Source: Cryobacterium arcticum
Lineage (GTDB): Bacteria > Actinomycetota > Actinomycetes > Actinomycetales > Microbacteriaceae
Assembly: GCF_003185895.1 (NCBI RefSeq)
Contig: NZ_QHLY01000005.1
Span: 124,001 to 188,000 of the forward strand
Direction: 5' to 3'
DNA: 64,000 nt
Shown here: positions 48,422-57,171 of the stretch, one piece after another
Layout: each line of letters begins with the position of its first letter
How positions within the stretch are numbered: the first letter of the stretch is position 1
Notes under the pieces: model-generated
Databases searched by the model: none
Told to the model about the DNA's origin: nothing
Seen by the model: only the letters and a program-made list of their open reading frames with translations
Program-made: the position numbers and the translations under genes

Positions 48422-50551
48422 ATGCACCACGACAGCACCGTCACCCACCTCCGCAACGGCGGAACCAGCGTCATCGTCGACCTTGTCGGAGACGGGATGC
48501 CCGAAATCTTGTTCTGGGGCGCCGACCAGGGCGACCTCTCCGATCGGGAGCTGGGCGACGTCGCCCGGGCCACCCGGGCGCAGCGGGTCTCCGGCGGGCT
48601 CGACCAACCGGCCCGGCTCACCGTGTTGCCGCAGGAGTCCAACGGCTGGCAGGGCACCCCTGGCCTGACCGGCAGCCGCCAGGGCCACTTCTTCTCCCCC
48701 GCGCTGCGCGCCACGGAATTCGTGAACACCCCGGCCACCCTCGCGATCGACGCCGTCGACGAGATCAGCCACCTCGCCGTGCACGCCATCCTCGCCATCG
48801 ATGCCGCCGGCGTGTTCAGCCAGAGCATCACCGTCACCAACACCGGCGACGACGTCTACGAGCTGAACGACCTCTGCATCACGGTGCCGCTCCCCGTCAG
48901 CGCTACCGAAATCCTCGACACCACCGGCCGGCACCTGCGCGAACGCTCGCCGCAGCGGCACGCCTTCACCCAGGGCCGGCACCAGCGCGACAGCCGGAAG
49001 GGCCGCCCCGGCGCCGACGCCACCCTGCTGCTGGCCGCGGGCACCCCCGGCTTCGGCTTCGAACGCGGCCTCGTGCACGCCGTGCACCTGGCCTTCAGCG
49101 GCAACTACCGGCTCGCCGCCGAGAAACTCGTCACCGGCTCCGCCTTCCTGCAGGCCGGAGAACTACTCGCCCCCGGCGAGATCCGCCTCGCCCCGGGCGC
49201 CAGCTACAGCACCCCGACCGTGATCGCCTCCTGGGGCGACGGCCTCACCGAACTCTCCGCCCGCATCCACACCCGGCTGCGCGCCCGCGACGTGCACCCG
49301 CGCACACCGCGCCCGGTCACCCTCAACACCTGGGAGGCCGTCTACTTCGACCACGACCTCAGCCGTCTTACCGCTCTGGCCGAGTCCGCAGCCCGGGTGG
49401 GCGTCGAACGATACGTGCTCGACGACGGCTGGTTCCACGGCCGCCGCGACGATACCTCGAGCCTCGGCGACTGGTACGTCGACGCCGACGTCTGGCCCGA
49501 CGGCCTCGGCCCGCTGATCGATGTGGTCACCGGCCTCGGCATGCAGTTCGGCCTGTGGGTCGAACCCGAGATGGTCAACCCCGACTCCGACCTGGCCCGG
49601 GCGCACCCGGACTGGTTGCTGCAGGCGGCCGGCCGGCTGCCCGTGGAGGGCCGCCAGCAGCAGGTGCTCGATCTCTCCCACCCGGATGCGTACGCCTACC
49701 TGCTCGAGCGGCTCGACGCCCTGCTGGCGGAATACCCGATCGGCTACCTCAAGTGGGACCACAACCGCGACCTCGTCGACGCCGGCAGTACCCGCACCGG
49801 CGCCCCGGCGGTGCATGACAACGTCGTTGCCCTCTACTCCCTGCTCGACGAGCTGAAGGCCCGCCACCCGGGCCTCGAGATCGAGAGCTGCGCCTCGGGC
49901 GGAGCCCGGGTCGACCTCGGCATCCTCGACCACACCGACCGCATCTGGACCAGCGACTGCATCGACCCGATCGAACGCCTCACCATTCAGAAGTACACCG
50001 GCCTGCTGGTGCCCTACGAACTGATGGGCGCGCACATCAGCGGCCCGGAGTCGCACTCCACCGGCCGCCGGCACGACCTGTCGCTGCGTGCGGGCGTCGC
50101 CCTGTTCGGCCACCTCGGCATCGAGTGGGACATCGCTGCACTCTCCGACGCCGACGAAGCCGAGCTGATCGGCTGGATCGACCTCTACAAGGCCAACCGT
50201 GCGCTCTTCCACACCGGCACCTCGGTGCACGTCGACCACGCCGACCCGGCCGTGGACCTGCGTGGCGTGGTCGCCGCCGACCGGAGCGAAGCGATGTTCG
50301 TCTTCAGCCTGGTGGCCACCAGCGCCGCCTACCCGGTCGGGCCGCTGCGCTTTCCCGGCCTGGACGACGACACCCGGTACTTGGTGACCCTGGTCAACCG
50401 AGAGTTCACCGGCATCGGCAATGGCCAGTCCCCGTTGGTCTGGGCCGAGCAGCCGATCATCCTCACCGGCCGGGCCCTCGGCTCGATCGGCCTGCAGGGG
50501 CCGGTGCTCTTCCCCGAACATCTCGCGATTTTCCAGATCACGTCCGTTTAA
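48422..50551 (+). CDS. Alpha-galactosidase, glycoside hydrolase family 36
   Basis: The 709-residue enzyme hydrolyses terminal alpha-1,6-galactosides such as melibiose, raffinose or stachyose. It has the N-terminal beta-sandwich, then the TIM barrel with LDDGWFHGRRDDTSSLGDW, FGLWVEPEMVNPDSDL and the nucleophile Asp in YLKWDHNRDL. ESCASGGARVDLGIL and the acid/base Asp in TSDCIDPIERL follow. No signal peptide is seen, so it acts in the cytoplasm on imported oligosaccharide. It leads an operon with a sugar importer. The transcript is probably leaderless, since no Shine-Dalgarno is present and the promoter is immediately upstream. Confidence 0.92.
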   Translation: MHHDSTVTHLRNGGTSVIVDLVGDGMPEILFWGADQGDLSDRELGDVARATRAQRVSGGLDQPARLTVLPQESNGWQGTPGLTGSRQGHFFSPALRATEFVNTPATLAIDAVDEISHLAVHAILAIDAAGVFSQSITVTNTGDDVYELNDLCITVPLPVSATEILDTTGRHLRERSPQRHAFTQGRHQRDSRKGRPGADATLLLAAGTPGFGFERGLVHAVHLAFSGNYRLAAEKLVTGSAFLQAGELLAPGEIRLAPGASYSTPTVIASWGDGLTELSARIHTRLRARDVHPRTPRPVTLNTWEAVYFDHDLSRLTALAESAARVGVERYVLDDGWFHGRRDDTSSLGDWYVDADVWPDGLGPLIDVVTGLGMQFGLWVEPEMVNPDSDLARAHPDWLLQAAGRLPVEGRQQQVLDLSHPDAYAYLLERLDALLAEYPIGYLKWDHNRDLVDAGSTRTGAPAVHDNVVALYSLLDELKARHPGLEIESCASGGARVDLGILDHTDRIWTSDCIDPIERLTIQKYTGLLVPYELMGAHISGPESHSTGRRHDLSLRAGVALFGHLGIEWDIAALSDADEAELIGWIDLYKANRALFHTGTSVHVDHADPAVDLRGVVAADRSEAMFVFSLVATSAAYPVGPLRFPGLDDDTRYLVTLVNREFTGIGNGQSPLVWAEQPIILTGRALGSIGLQGPVLFPEHLAIFQITSV

Positions 50552-50586
50552 CCCCCGCTCCGGCGGATCAAGCGCAAGGAGGCGCC

Positions 50587-51897
50587 ATGAAATCCCCCCG
50601 AACCAGGCCCCATTCCCGGCCCAAACGGGCCGCCGCAGTGCTGGTCGCCGCCGCGGCCCTCGTCGTGATGAGCGGATGCGCACCCGCCGGCAGCGACGAC
50701 CAGGTCACGTTGAACTTCTTCCAGTTCAAGCCCGAAGCGGTCGGAAACTTCACCGCCATCATCGAGGACTTCGAGGCCGAGAACCCCGGCATCAGGGTGA
50801 TCCAGAACTCGGTGCCAGACCCGGACACCGCCATCCGCACCCTGCTGGTGAAAGACAAGGTGCCCGACGTGCTCACGCTCAACGTCAACGGCAACTACGG
50901 CGAGCTCGCCCGGGCCTGCATCTTCGCCGATCTCAGCGGCGACCCCGTGGCCGAGACCGTGAACCCGGCCGTGCAGGACATCGTGCAGTCCCTGGGCACC
51001 TGCTCGGCCGACGGCGCCGACGAGGTGAACGCGTTGCCGTTCGCCAGCAACGCCAGCGGCATCCTCTACAACCCCGACATCTTCGCCGCGAACGGCGTGG
51101 AGGTGCCCACCACCTGGGACGAGCTCATCGCCGCCGCCGACACCTTCCAGGCCAACGGGATCTCGCCGTTCTACTGCACCCTGAAGGACTCCTGGACGGC
51201 CTCGCCCGCGTTCGTCAACCTCGGCGGCACGCTGATGCCCGACGGTTTCTTCGACACTCTCCGGGAGGAGAGCACCGGCGGCACCGCCACGGTCTCGTTC
51301 GCGGAGGACTTCGCCGCCGCCGCCGACAAGGAGGTGACGCTGTTCGACTACTGCCAGGACAACTTCGCCAGCCGCGACTACAACGCCGGCAACAAGGCCT
51401 TCGCCGACGGTGAATCGGCGATGTACCTGCAGGGCTCCTACGCGATCCCGGCCATCCGCGCCAACAACCCCGACGCGGCCATCGGTTCCTTCCCCTACCC
51501 GGTCACCGACGACGCCGACGCGCGCGTCGTGGTCTCCGGTGTCGACGTGGGCATCATGGTGGGCCGGAACACCCCGCACGCCACTGAGGCCCAGAAGTTC
51601 GTCGACTACCTGATGTCGCCGGGCGTCGTGGCCGCGTACTCCGAAGCGCAGAGCACCTTCTCACCGCTCCTGGATGCCGCCCCGAACAACGACCCCGCCC
51701 TGGCCGGACTCGAGCCGTACTTCAGCGCCGGCAAGATCATCGGCTTCATCGACCACCAGATTCCGGCGGCCGTGCCGCTGGTGAACCTGCTCCAGACGCT
51801 GGTGATCACCGGCGACACCGAGACCTTCCTGGCCGACCTGGATTCCGAATGGGACAAGGTCGCCGCCCGCACCACCACACAGAGACAGGGGAAGTGA
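50587..51897 (+). CDS. Carbohydrate ABC transporter substrate-binding lipoprotein (family 1 type)
   Basis: The 436-residue receptor has a lipoprotein signal (MKSPRTRPHSRPKRAAAVLVAA, lipobox VVMSGC). The MalE/family-1 solute-binding fold shows VTLNFFQFKPEAVGNFTAIIEDFEAENPGI, VPDVLTLNVNGNYGEL, NASGILYNPDIFAANGVEVPTTWDELIAAADTF and AMYLQGSYAIPAI. Placement right after GH36 (35 bp, AAGGAGG Shine-Dalgarno) suggests it binds alpha-galactosides such as melibiose or raffinose. The permeases follow at once. Confidence 0.88.
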   Translation: MKSPRTRPHSRPKRAAAVLVAAAALVVMSGCAPAGSDDQVTLNFFQFKPEAVGNFTAIIEDFEAENPGIRVIQNSVPDPDTAIRTLLVKDKVPDVLTLNVNGNYGELARACIFADLSGDPVAETVNPAVQDIVQSLGTCSADGADEVNALPFASNASGILYNPDIFAANGVEVPTTWDELIAAADTFQANGISPFYCTLKDSWTASPAFVNLGGTLMPDGFFDTLREESTGGTATVSFAEDFAAAADKEVTLFDYCQDNFASRDYNAGNKAFADGESAMYLQGSYAIPAIRANNPDAAIGSFPYPVTDDADARVVVSGVDVGIMVGRNTPHATEAQKFVDYLMSPGVVAAYSEAQSTFSPLLDAAPNNDPALAGLEPYFSAGKIIGFIDHQIPAAVPLVNLLQTLVITGDTETFLADLDSEWDKVAARTTTQRQGK

Positions 51898-51899
51898 GC

Positions 51900-52838
51900 A
51901 TGACCGCCACTGCCACGCGGGCGAAGAGGCCCGCCGCGTCACCCGGCACACCGGCTCGGCTGAGGTCGAACATCGCCCGCACCCCGCGCACCTTCTACTG
52001 GATGGTGGTGCCGGCCGTCGTGATCTTCTTCGCCCTGCACACCATCCCGGTGCTCAGCGGCATGTTCTTCAGCCTGACCAACTACGCCGGCTATGGCACC
52101 TGGGACCTGGTCGGGTTCTCGAACTACATCAACCTGTTCCAGGACGACCGGGTCCTCAACTCCTACGGCTTCACCTTCGGCTTCGCCATCGTGTCCACCA
52201 TCCTGGTGAACGTGATCGCCCTGGCCATAGCGCTGGGCCTGAACTCCAAGATCAAGTTCCAGGCCGCGTTCCGCGGGGTGTTCTTCATCCCCTACGTGCT
52301 GGCGATCCTGATCATCGGGTACGTGTTCAACTACCTGTTCGCCAACTCGTTCCCGGCCATCTTCACCGCGCTGGGCCTGCCGGGGCTCTCCGGCAACCTG
52401 CTGGCCAGCCCGGACTTCGCCTGGGTGGGCATCGTCATCACCACGGTCTGGCAGGCGGCGGCGTTCAACGTCATCCTCTACCTGGCCGGGCTGCAGACCA
52501 TCTCCGCCGATCTCTACGAAGCCGCCGCCATCGACGGCGCGAGCGGCTGGCGCCGGTTCCGGTCGATCACCTTTCCCCTCATCGGCGCGTACTTCACCAT
52601 CAACATGGTGCTGTCGTTCAAGTCGTTCCTGCAGGTCTTCGACCAGATCGTGGCCCTCACCGCCGGCGGACCGGGCACGTCCACCGAATCCATCGCCCTC
52701 GTGATCTTCCGCGGCGGCTTCCAAGGCGGTGAGTACGGGTACCAGATGGCCAACGCCGTGGTCTACCTGTTCGTCATCATCATCGTTTCATTTCTCCAGC
52801 TGCGCATTCTGCAGCGCCGGGAGGCGAGCTTCTCATGA
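51900..52838 (+). CDS. Carbohydrate ABC transporter permease 1 (MalF/UgpA type)
   Basis: The 312-residue permease has six hydrophobic segments (first: YWMVVPAVVIFFALHTIPVL). Its EAA loop reads DLYEAAAIDGASGWRRFRSITFPLI, the contact site for an MsmK/UgpC-type ATPase. ATG 51900 follows AGGGGAAG and lies 2 bp after the binding-protein stop. Its end overlaps the next permease by 4 bp. It should import alpha-galactosides with its neighbour. Confidence 0.9.
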   Translation: MTATATRAKRPAASPGTPARLRSNIARTPRTFYWMVVPAVVIFFALHTIPVLSGMFFSLTNYAGYGTWDLVGFSNYINLFQDDRVLNSYGFTFGFAIVSTILVNVIALAIALGLNSKIKFQAAFRGVFFIPYVLAILIIGYVFNYLFANSFPAIFTALGLPGLSGNLLASPDFAWVGIVITTVWQAAAFNVILYLAGLQTISADLYEAAAIDGASGWRRFRSITFPLIGAYFTINMVLSFKSFLQVFDQIVALTAGGPGTSTESIALVIFRGGFQGGEYGYQMANAVVYLFVIIIVSFLQLRILQRREASFS

Positions 52839-53746
52839 CCGACACCCTCACCAACACGACAGCTCCACTGCCCGCCGATGCGGATGCGTCCGCTCGCGCG
52901 CCGCGCACCCGCCGCCGGCTCGACGGCGGCAACGGCGGCACCAACTGGTGGCTCACCGCCCTGATCGCGGTCTGCTCGCTCACCGTGCTGATCCCGCTGT
53001 ACTTCACCGTCGTCACGGCGCTCAAGACCCCCGACCAGCTCGGCGGCACCGGGTTCGAACTGCCCACCAGCATCCGCTGGGAGAACTTCGCGGATGCCTA
53101 CCAGCTGACGAACTTTCCCCGGGCGCTGCTGAACACGGCCCTGATCACGGTCGGCGCGGTGTTCCTCACCCTGCTGACCAACTCGCTGGTGGCCTACGCG
53201 ATCGCCCGCAACATGCACAAGAAGTTCTTCAAGGGGTTGTACTTCTACTTCCTCGCGGCGATCTTCGTGCCGTTCCCGATCATCATGCTGCCGGTGGTGA
53301 AGGAGACCGCGCTGCTGGGCATCGACACCCCGGTGGGCCTGATCCTGCTGTACACGGTCTACGGGCTCTCGTTCAATATCTTCATCTTCGTGGCCTACAT
53401 CAACTCCATCCCGGTGGAGCTGGAGGAGGCCGCCCGGCTGGACGGCGCGAGCACCTGGGGGGTGTTCTGGAAGGTCATCTTCCCGCTGCTCTCCCCGATG
53501 AACGCGACCGTGGGCATCCTCACCTGTGTCTGGGCGTGGAACGACTTCCTGCTGCCGTTGGTGGTGCTCTCCGACCCGTCGGCGCAGACCCTGCCGCTGG
53601 CGCAGTTCATCTTCCAGGGCCAGTTCAACACCAACTACCCGGTGGCCTTCGCCTCCTACCTGATGGCACTGGCCCCGCTGCTGGTGGTCTACGTCATCGC
53701 CCAGAAGTGGGTGGTGAGCGGCGTCACCCGCGGCTCGGTGAAGTAA
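52835..53746 (+). CDS. Carbohydrate ABC transporter permease 2 (MalG/UgpE type)
   Basis: The 303-residue permease has an N-terminal disordered stretch of about 30 residues, then six membrane segments. The EAA motif is VELEEAARLDGASTWGVFWKVIFPLLSPM, and AQFIFQGQFNTNYPVAFASYLMALAPLLVVYVIAQKWVVSGVTRGSVK is the characteristic C-terminus. The ATG overlaps the previous gene by 4 bp. It is the last gene of the operon, with no ATPase gene here, so a shared ATPase encoded elsewhere is expected. Confidence 0.9.
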   Translation: MTDTLTNTTAPLPADADASARAPRTRRRLDGGNGGTNWWLTALIAVCSLTVLIPLYFTVVTALKTPDQLGGTGFELPTSIRWENFADAYQLTNFPRALLNTALITVGAVFLTLLTNSLVAYAIARNMHKKFFKGLYFYFLAAIFVPFPIIMLPVVKETALLGIDTPVGLILLYTVYGLSFNIFIFVAYINSIPVELEEAARLDGASTWGVFWKVIFPLLSPMNATVGILTCVWAWNDFLLPLVVLSDPSAQTLPLAQFIFQGQFNTNYPVAFASYLMALAPLLVVYVIAQKWVVSGVTRGSVK

Positions 53747-53764
53747 CGCCGCAGGGCCGGCGGG

Positions 53765-54532
53765 TCACGCCCCGCCGGCCGGCTTGACGGCCTTGACGAT
53801 GGCGCCGTGCATCTCGGCGGCCACCTCGTGGGTGTAGTCGACGCTGATGTCGACGAACCCCGCCTCGGCCAGGGTGTGCAGGTACTCCTGCTTCGAGAGC
53901 GCGCCGGCGATGCAGCCTGCGAAGCTGCCGCGCTGGATGCGATCCTCTGCACTCAGATGGTCCTCTGCGACAACATCGGACAGGCCGAGACGCCCGCCGG
54001 GCTTGAGCACGCGGAACATCTCGTTGATCACGGCGCCCTTGTCGGCGGACAGGTTGATCACGCAGTTCGAGATGATCACGTCGATCGTCTCGGCCGGCAG
54101 CGGGATCTCTTCGATTCGACCCTTGATGAACTCGACGTTGGTCGCGCCGGCCTTGGCCGTGTTGGCACGGGCGAGGGCGAGCATCTCGTCGGTCATGTCG
54201 AGGCCGTAGGCGAATCCGGTGGGGCCGACGCGGCGCGCGGAGAGCAGCACGTCGATGCCGCCGCCGGAGCCGAGGTCGAGCACCGTTTCTCCGGCGCGCA
54301 GCTCGGCCACCGCGGTCGGGTTTCCACAGCCCAGGCTGGCCAGCAGGGCCTCCTCCGGCACCTCGGCGGCCTCCCCGCCGGTGTAGAGAATGGAGCCGAA
54401 CACCTCACCGTTGCCGAGGTCGGTAGGCACGCAGCAGGACTCGCCGGCGGCGGCGGAGACATCGGTGAGCTGCAGGGCCGCGGCCGCGTAGCGCTGCCGA
54501 ACGTGCTCGGTGATGTCGGCGTTCTCGGTCAT
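53765..54532 (-). CDS. arsM: Arsenite S-adenosylmethionine methyltransferase ArsM
   Basis: The 255-residue class I methyltransferase has SAM motif [20 protein letters not shown] and the ArsM hallmark Cys residues Cys69 (SLGCGNP), Cys157 (SNCVIN) and Cys207 (AGCIAG), which coordinate As(III) in known ArsM. An extra pair Cys33-Cys34 (ESCCVP) is also typical. It methylates arsenite to volatile or less retained methylarsenicals. It is last in the leftward acr3-arsC-arsM operon. ATG 54532 is the first start before the family N-terminus. Confidence 0.92.
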   Translation of the reverse strand: MTENADITEHVRQRYAAAALQLTDVSAAAGESCCVPTDLGNGEVFGSILYTGGEAAEVPEEALLASLGCGNPTAVAELRAGETVLDLGSGGGIDVLLSARRVGPTGFAYGLDMTDEMLALARANTAKAGATNVEFIKGRIEEIPLPAETIDVIISNCVINLSADKGAVINEMFRVLKPGGRLGLSDVVAEDHLSAEDRIQRGSFAGCIAGALSKQEYLHTLAEAGFVDISVDYTHEVAAEMHGAIVKAVKPAGGA

Positions 54533-54590
54533 GAGTGCTCCTTGTCTGGCAGTTGGACGGGCGGGATGCGGCGGAACGGGTCTGGCGGCC

Positions 54591-55001
54591 TCAGCCCTGG
54601 GCGGGCAGGATCTCGGCCAACAGGGCGGTGATCCTGGCCTTGATGTCATCGCGGATGGGTCGCACCTCGTCGATGCTCTTGCCCTTCGGGTCGGCCAGCT
54701 CCCAGTCTTCGTAGCGTTTGCCGGGAAAGATCGGGCAGACGTCGCCGCAGCCCATCGTGATGACCACATCGGATGCCTGCACGGCTTCGGTGGTCATCAG
54801 CTGGGGCACGCCCTGGCTGATGTCGATGCCCTCTTCGCGCATCGCCTGGATGGCTATCGGGTTGATCTCGGTGCCGGGCTCGGAGCCACCCGAGCGCACC
54901 TCGACCGCGCCGTGCGAGAGCGCCGTCATATAGCCGGCGGCCATCTGGGAGCGCCCGGCGTTGTGGATGCAGACGAAGAGGACAGTGGGCTTGTCGGTCA
55001 T
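54591..55001 (-). CDS. arsC: Arsenate reductase ArsC (LMW phosphatase-like)
   Basis: The 136-residue enzyme has the active-site loop VCIHNAGRS, with nucleophilic Cys11 and the Arg that binds arsenate. Cys85 and Cys89 sit in MGCGDVCPIFPGKRYEDWELADP, followed by VRPIRDDIKARI. It reduces arsenate to arsenite, which Acr3 then exports. The YEDWEL type occurs in actinobacteria, where mycothiol/mycoredoxin or thioredoxin serve as electron donors; which applies here is open. It lies 23 bp after acr3 and 58 bp before arsM. Confidence 0.92.
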   Translation of the reverse strand: MTDKPTVLFVCIHNAGRSQMAAGYMTALSHGAVEVRSGGSEPGTEINPIAIQAMREEGIDISQGVPQLMTTEAVQASDVVITMGCGDVCPIFPGKRYEDWELADPKGKSIDEVRPIRDDIKARITALLAEILPAQG

Positions 55002-55024
55002 GTTCGGGTTCCTTCGGTGTGAGG

Positions 55025-56149
55025 TCAGGCGCTATCGGGCACAAGAACGGTCGGGGCGACATCCGGTGCGGCGGTGGGGCCGCCCGTTGGCAGGGACGGG
55101 AAGAGCCGGGGTCGCAGCCAGAGCGCCACGTACACCAGCGCGACCAGGGCGGGCACCTCGATCAGCGGGCCGACGATGCCGGCCAGGGCCTGCCCGCTGG
55201 TGGCGCCGAAGGTGCCGATGGCCACGGCGATCGCGAGCTCGAAATTGTTGCCGGCGGCGGTGAAGGCAAGGGTGGTGGTGCGCTGGTAGCTGAGGCCGAT
55301 CATCCGGCCCACGACAAACGCGACGACGAACATCACGGCGAAGTAGACCAGCAGCGGCAGGGCGATCCGCACCACGTCCAGGGGTCGGTCGATCACCTGC
55401 TGACCTTGCAGGGTGAAGAGCATAACGATGGTGAACAGCAGCCCGTAGAGGGCGAACGGGCCCACCCGCGGAAGGAACCGCGCCTCGTACCAGGCCCGGC
55501 CACGGGTGGCCTCACCGATGCGCCGAGACAGATACCCGGCCACGAGGGGAATGCCGAGGAAGACCAGCACGCTGGCCGTGATCGCCCAGATCGAGAAGGA
55601 CGCGCTGGTCGTACCCAGGCCCAGCCAGGTGGGCAGGATCTGCAGGTAGAACCAGCCCAGGGCGGAGAAGGCGATGACTTGGAAGACCGAGTTGACCGCG
55701 ACCAGGAACGCGGCGGCCTCCCGGTCGCCGCAAGCGAGGTCGTTCCAGATCAGAACCATGGCGATGCACCGGGCCAGCCCCACGATGATCAGCCCGGTGC
55801 GGTACTCCGGCAGGTCGGGCAGCAGGAGCCAGGCGAGGGCGAACATCAGTGCGGGTCCCAGGAGCCAGTTCAGCACCAGCGATGAGATGAGCAGCCTGCG
55901 ATCGCCCGCAACCGCGCGAGCGTCGGAGTAGCGCACCTTCGCCAGCACCGGGTACATCATCACGAGCAGCCCGATCGCGATCGGCACCGACACCGACCCG
56001 ATCTGGAAGGAATGCAGCACGTCTCCCAGCACCGGAGCGAACACGGCGAGCGTCAGGCCGAGCGCCATCGCCGCGAGAATCCAGACGGGCAGGAACCTGT
56101 CGACCGTGCCCAACCGGGCCGGCGTGGTGGTCGCTTCTGGGGAAGTCAT
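55025..56149 (-). CDS. acr3: Arsenite efflux transporter Acr3
   Basis: The 374-residue BASS-superfamily antiporter has ten hydrophobic segments and the Acr3 signature GLARCIAMVLIWNDLACGDREAAAFLVAVNSVFQ, whose Cys in ARC is essential in studied proteins. TLAFTAAGNNFELAIAVAIGTFGATSGQALAGIVGPLIEVPALV is the second conserved block. It exports As(III). It is first in the operon, divergent from arsR with operator-like sites between. Confidence 0.93.
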   Translation of the reverse strand: MTSPEATTTPARLGTVDRFLPVWILAAMALGLTLAVFAPVLGDVLHSFQIGSVSVPIAIGLLVMMYPVLAKVRYSDARAVAGDRRLLISSLVLNWLLGPALMFALAWLLLPDLPEYRTGLIIVGLARCIAMVLIWNDLACGDREAAAFLVAVNSVFQVIAFSALGWFYLQILPTWLGLGTTSASFSIWAITASVLVFLGIPLVAGYLSRRIGEATRGRAWYEARFLPRVGPFALYGLLFTIVMLFTLQGQQVIDRPLDVVRIALPLLVYFAVMFVVAFVVGRMIGLSYQRTTTLAFTAAGNNFELAIAVAIGTFGATSGQALAGIVGPLIEVPALVALVYVALWLRPRLFPSLPTGGPTAAPDVAPTVLVPDSA

Positions 56150-56180
56150 GCGGCTCCGAACTCGTCACTCAGCGCGCCAT

Positions 56181-56239
56181 ATCGACAAACATCGATCAGC
56201 GTCGATTCACCGTAGTCGGCTATATCGACACTTGTCAAT
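56181..56239. promoter_or_regulatory. ArsR operator sites between acr3 and arsR
   Basis: ATCGACAAACATCGAT (56181-56196) and ATCGACACTTGTCAAT (56224-56239) share the half-site ATCGACA and have opposed right halves, forming imperfect palindromes in the divergent promoter region. A TATATCG-rich stretch overlaps the second. Confidence 0.65.
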
Positions 56240-56259
56240 CTATCTGCGAGGATGTTCCC

Positions 56260-56610
56260 ATGTCGTTCACCGAGCTCCTTCCCCTCACCGACGTCACCGC
56301 CTGTTGCGCCCCGCTCACCCGGGAGGCGATCAGTGCCGACGGCGCCGAGAAGCTCGCGCGCACCCTCAAAGCCATCGCCGACCCCGCGCGGCTGCGCCTC
56401 ATCTCGATGGTGGCGGCGCACGACGATGCCGAAGCCTGCGTCTGTGACCTCACCGAACCGTTGGGCCTGGGCCAGCCGACGGTCTCGCATCACCTGAAAA
56501 TCCTCGTCGACGCGGGCATCTTCACCCGCGACAAGCGTGGCACCTGGGCCTACTACAAGCTCGTGCCCGGCGCCCTCGACTCCATCGCCCAGCTGCTCAT
56601 CACCGTCTGA
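56260..56610 (+). CDS. arsR: ArsR-family arsenic-responsive repressor
   Basis: The 116-residue winged-helix repressor has the recognition segment LGLGQPTVSHHLKILVDAGIFTRDKRGTWAYYKL. Cys15-Cys16 (TACCAPL) plus Cys60/Cys62 (ACVCDL) can form the As(III) site. The Cys15-Cys16 pair near the N-terminus is the arrangement described for the Corynebacterium ArsR. It should release the divergent acr3-arsC-arsM operon on arsenite binding. ATG 56260 follows GCGAGGA. Confidence 0.92.
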   Translation: MSFTELLPLTDVTACCAPLTREAISADGAEKLARTLKAIADPARLRLISMVAAHDDAEACVCDLTEPLGLGQPTVSHHLKILVDAGIFTRDKRGTWAYYKLVPGALDSIAQLLITV

Positions 56611-56700
56611 CGCGACCCGGTTCCCTGGCGCCGCCGGTCAGCCACGTCCCGGCCGAGCCGGTTGTGCCGGAGAATGGATGACACACGAAGGGGGGTCAGG

Positions 56701-57171
56701 ATGTCGAGAAAGAAGCGGGCAGAAGAGCTGCGCGCCATCGCCGCGCACGTGCTCACCGCTCCGATCCTGCTCGAGGGCGACGCCGATGAGTTGCTGACCG
56801 TGCTGCGCGCCGGTGCGCAGGCAGCGGGGATTCGCCGCGCCGAGAGCGCATCCACGGGCCAGCCCGCGCGAGTGGTCGTGATTGCCGTCAAACGCGACAG
56901 CCGGCGCTCCTCCCTCATGAAGGCCGCCGGCATGCTGCGTGACCTGGATGACTGCGTGGCACCGGACGCCGTGCGGATCATCGTCGTGCAGAGCAAGCGC
57001 TCCAAGCTCGCGCCGCCGCGGTTGCAGCGACTGGTGGCCTCAGAGGTTCTGTTCCAGGTGGCGCTCGCACTGCCGGATATCGTGCCCGGCGCGAAGACTC
57101 GCACCCTGCGGCAACGAACCGGCCTCACCACGCTGGATGCCGCCGGCTTCCGGGTGCTGCGCTTCGGCTAG
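56701..57171 (+). CDS. Hypothetical protein, basic, unknown
   Basis: I do not recognise this 156-residue protein. It starts with a lysine-rich stretch (MSRKKRAEEL), followed by AAHVLTAPILLEGDADELLTVLRAGAQAAGI, then IAVKRDSRRSSLMKAAGMLRDLDDCVAPDAVRIIVVQSKRSKLAPPRLQRLVASEVLFQVALALPDIVPG. The pattern of predicted helices and strands suggests a small alpha/beta fold, perhaps nucleic-acid binding because of its charge. An AAGGGGGG Shine-Dalgarno supports ATG 56701. Its stop codon overlaps the stop of the convergent DHA2 gene (CTAG). Confidence 0.65.
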   Translation: MSRKKRAEELRAIAAHVLTAPILLEGDADELLTVLRAGAQAAGIRRAESASTGQPARVVVIAVKRDSRRSSLMKAAGMLRDLDDCVAPDAVRIIVVQSKRSKLAPPRLQRLVASEVLFQVALALPDIVPGAKTRTLRQRTGLTTLDAAGFRVLRFG

